NCBI GenBank assembly: GCA_958348225.1
Contig: CATVYG010000021.1
Location: forward strand, 1-39,031
From: an uncultured Collinsella sp.
Lineage (GTDB): Bacteria; Actinomycetota; Coriobacteriia; Coriobacteriales; Coriobacteriaceae
Direction: 5' to 3'
DNA length: 39,031 nt
Below are positions 39,030-39,031 of the stretch, in pieces (position 1 is the first letter of the stretch; every line of letters starts with the position of its first letter). The notes under the pieces are model-generated. The model was given only the letters and a program-made list of their open reading frames with translations. It was not told the DNA's origin and ran no database searches. The position numbers were made by a program, and so were the translations under genes.

Positions 39030-39031
39030 CC
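39002..39031 (+). CDS. accB: Biotin carboxyl carrier protein, first 10 codons (window edge)
   Basis: Ten codons (MDSKRLAEIA) behind GAGGAG, 7 nt from the ATG. The N-terminus resembles the start of AccB (M-D-x-x-x-L-x-E-I), and the place after fabF and the birA gene upstream fit. It overlaps the 3' end of the fabF frame. Only the start is visible, so the call is tentative. Confidence 0.45.
   Translation, partial: MDSKRLAEIA

Overview
The window looks like chromosomal DNA of a high-GC Gram-positive gut bacterium of the Coriobacteriia, most likely Collinsella or a close relative. The pointers are GC-rich codons ending in G or C, frequent GTG and TTG starts behind strong GGAGG-type sites, an actinobacterial-type RpoC insertion, an L10-leader-controlled rplJL operon, and a FabK-type fatty-acid cluster. 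The genus is inferred from overall character only; no database search was possible.

Layout: (1) 0.1-4.4 kb: a WYL-type regulator, asnS and a stand-alone glucose-type PTS IIA on the minus strand, then an alpha/beta hydrolase on the plus strand. (2) 4.7-8 kb: an FCD-GntR regulator divergent from a dimethylargininase-family hydrolase and an ArcD-like amino-acid antiporter, with a perfect TATTGTATACAATA operator between them; this reads as a methylarginine or arginine utilisation module. (3) 8.3-16.1 kb: a FeoA-FeoB fusion with iron-box-like repeats, an MFS exporter, a GH13 enzyme followed by a hypoxanthine/uracil-DNA glycosylase, an unidentified flavodoxin-like protein, and a PLP aminotransferase. 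(4) 16.1-27.2 kb: the transcription/translation core, with L10 leader, rplJ, rplL, an inserted galU, rpoB and rpoC. (5) 27.3-28.9 kb: an ECF sigma factor and its membrane-bound partner behind an ECF-type promoter. (6) 29.3-32.9 kb: rpsL-rpsG-fusA-rpsJ, closed by a terminator with no tuf and no rplC after it. (7) 33-39 kb: birA divergent from fabH-acpP-fabK-fabD-fabG-fabF-accB, a type II fatty-acid operon; fabF lacks its normal C-terminus, and accB runs off the window.

No tRNA, rRNA, IS element, prophage or CRISPR array was seen. The least ordinary content is: (a) a C-terminal extension of RpoC that resembles the helix-hairpin-helix C-terminal domain of the RNA polymerase alpha subunit; (b) two large hairpin elements with perfect 35-bp arms of differing sequence around a shared ~50-nt core, one upstream of rplJ and one upstream of rpsL; (c) a second family of ~100-nt two-stem elements, with base changes that largely keep the stems paired, placed at gene 3' ends; (d) the truncated fabF; and (e) an eight-residue insertion in RpoB just after the rifampicin region.
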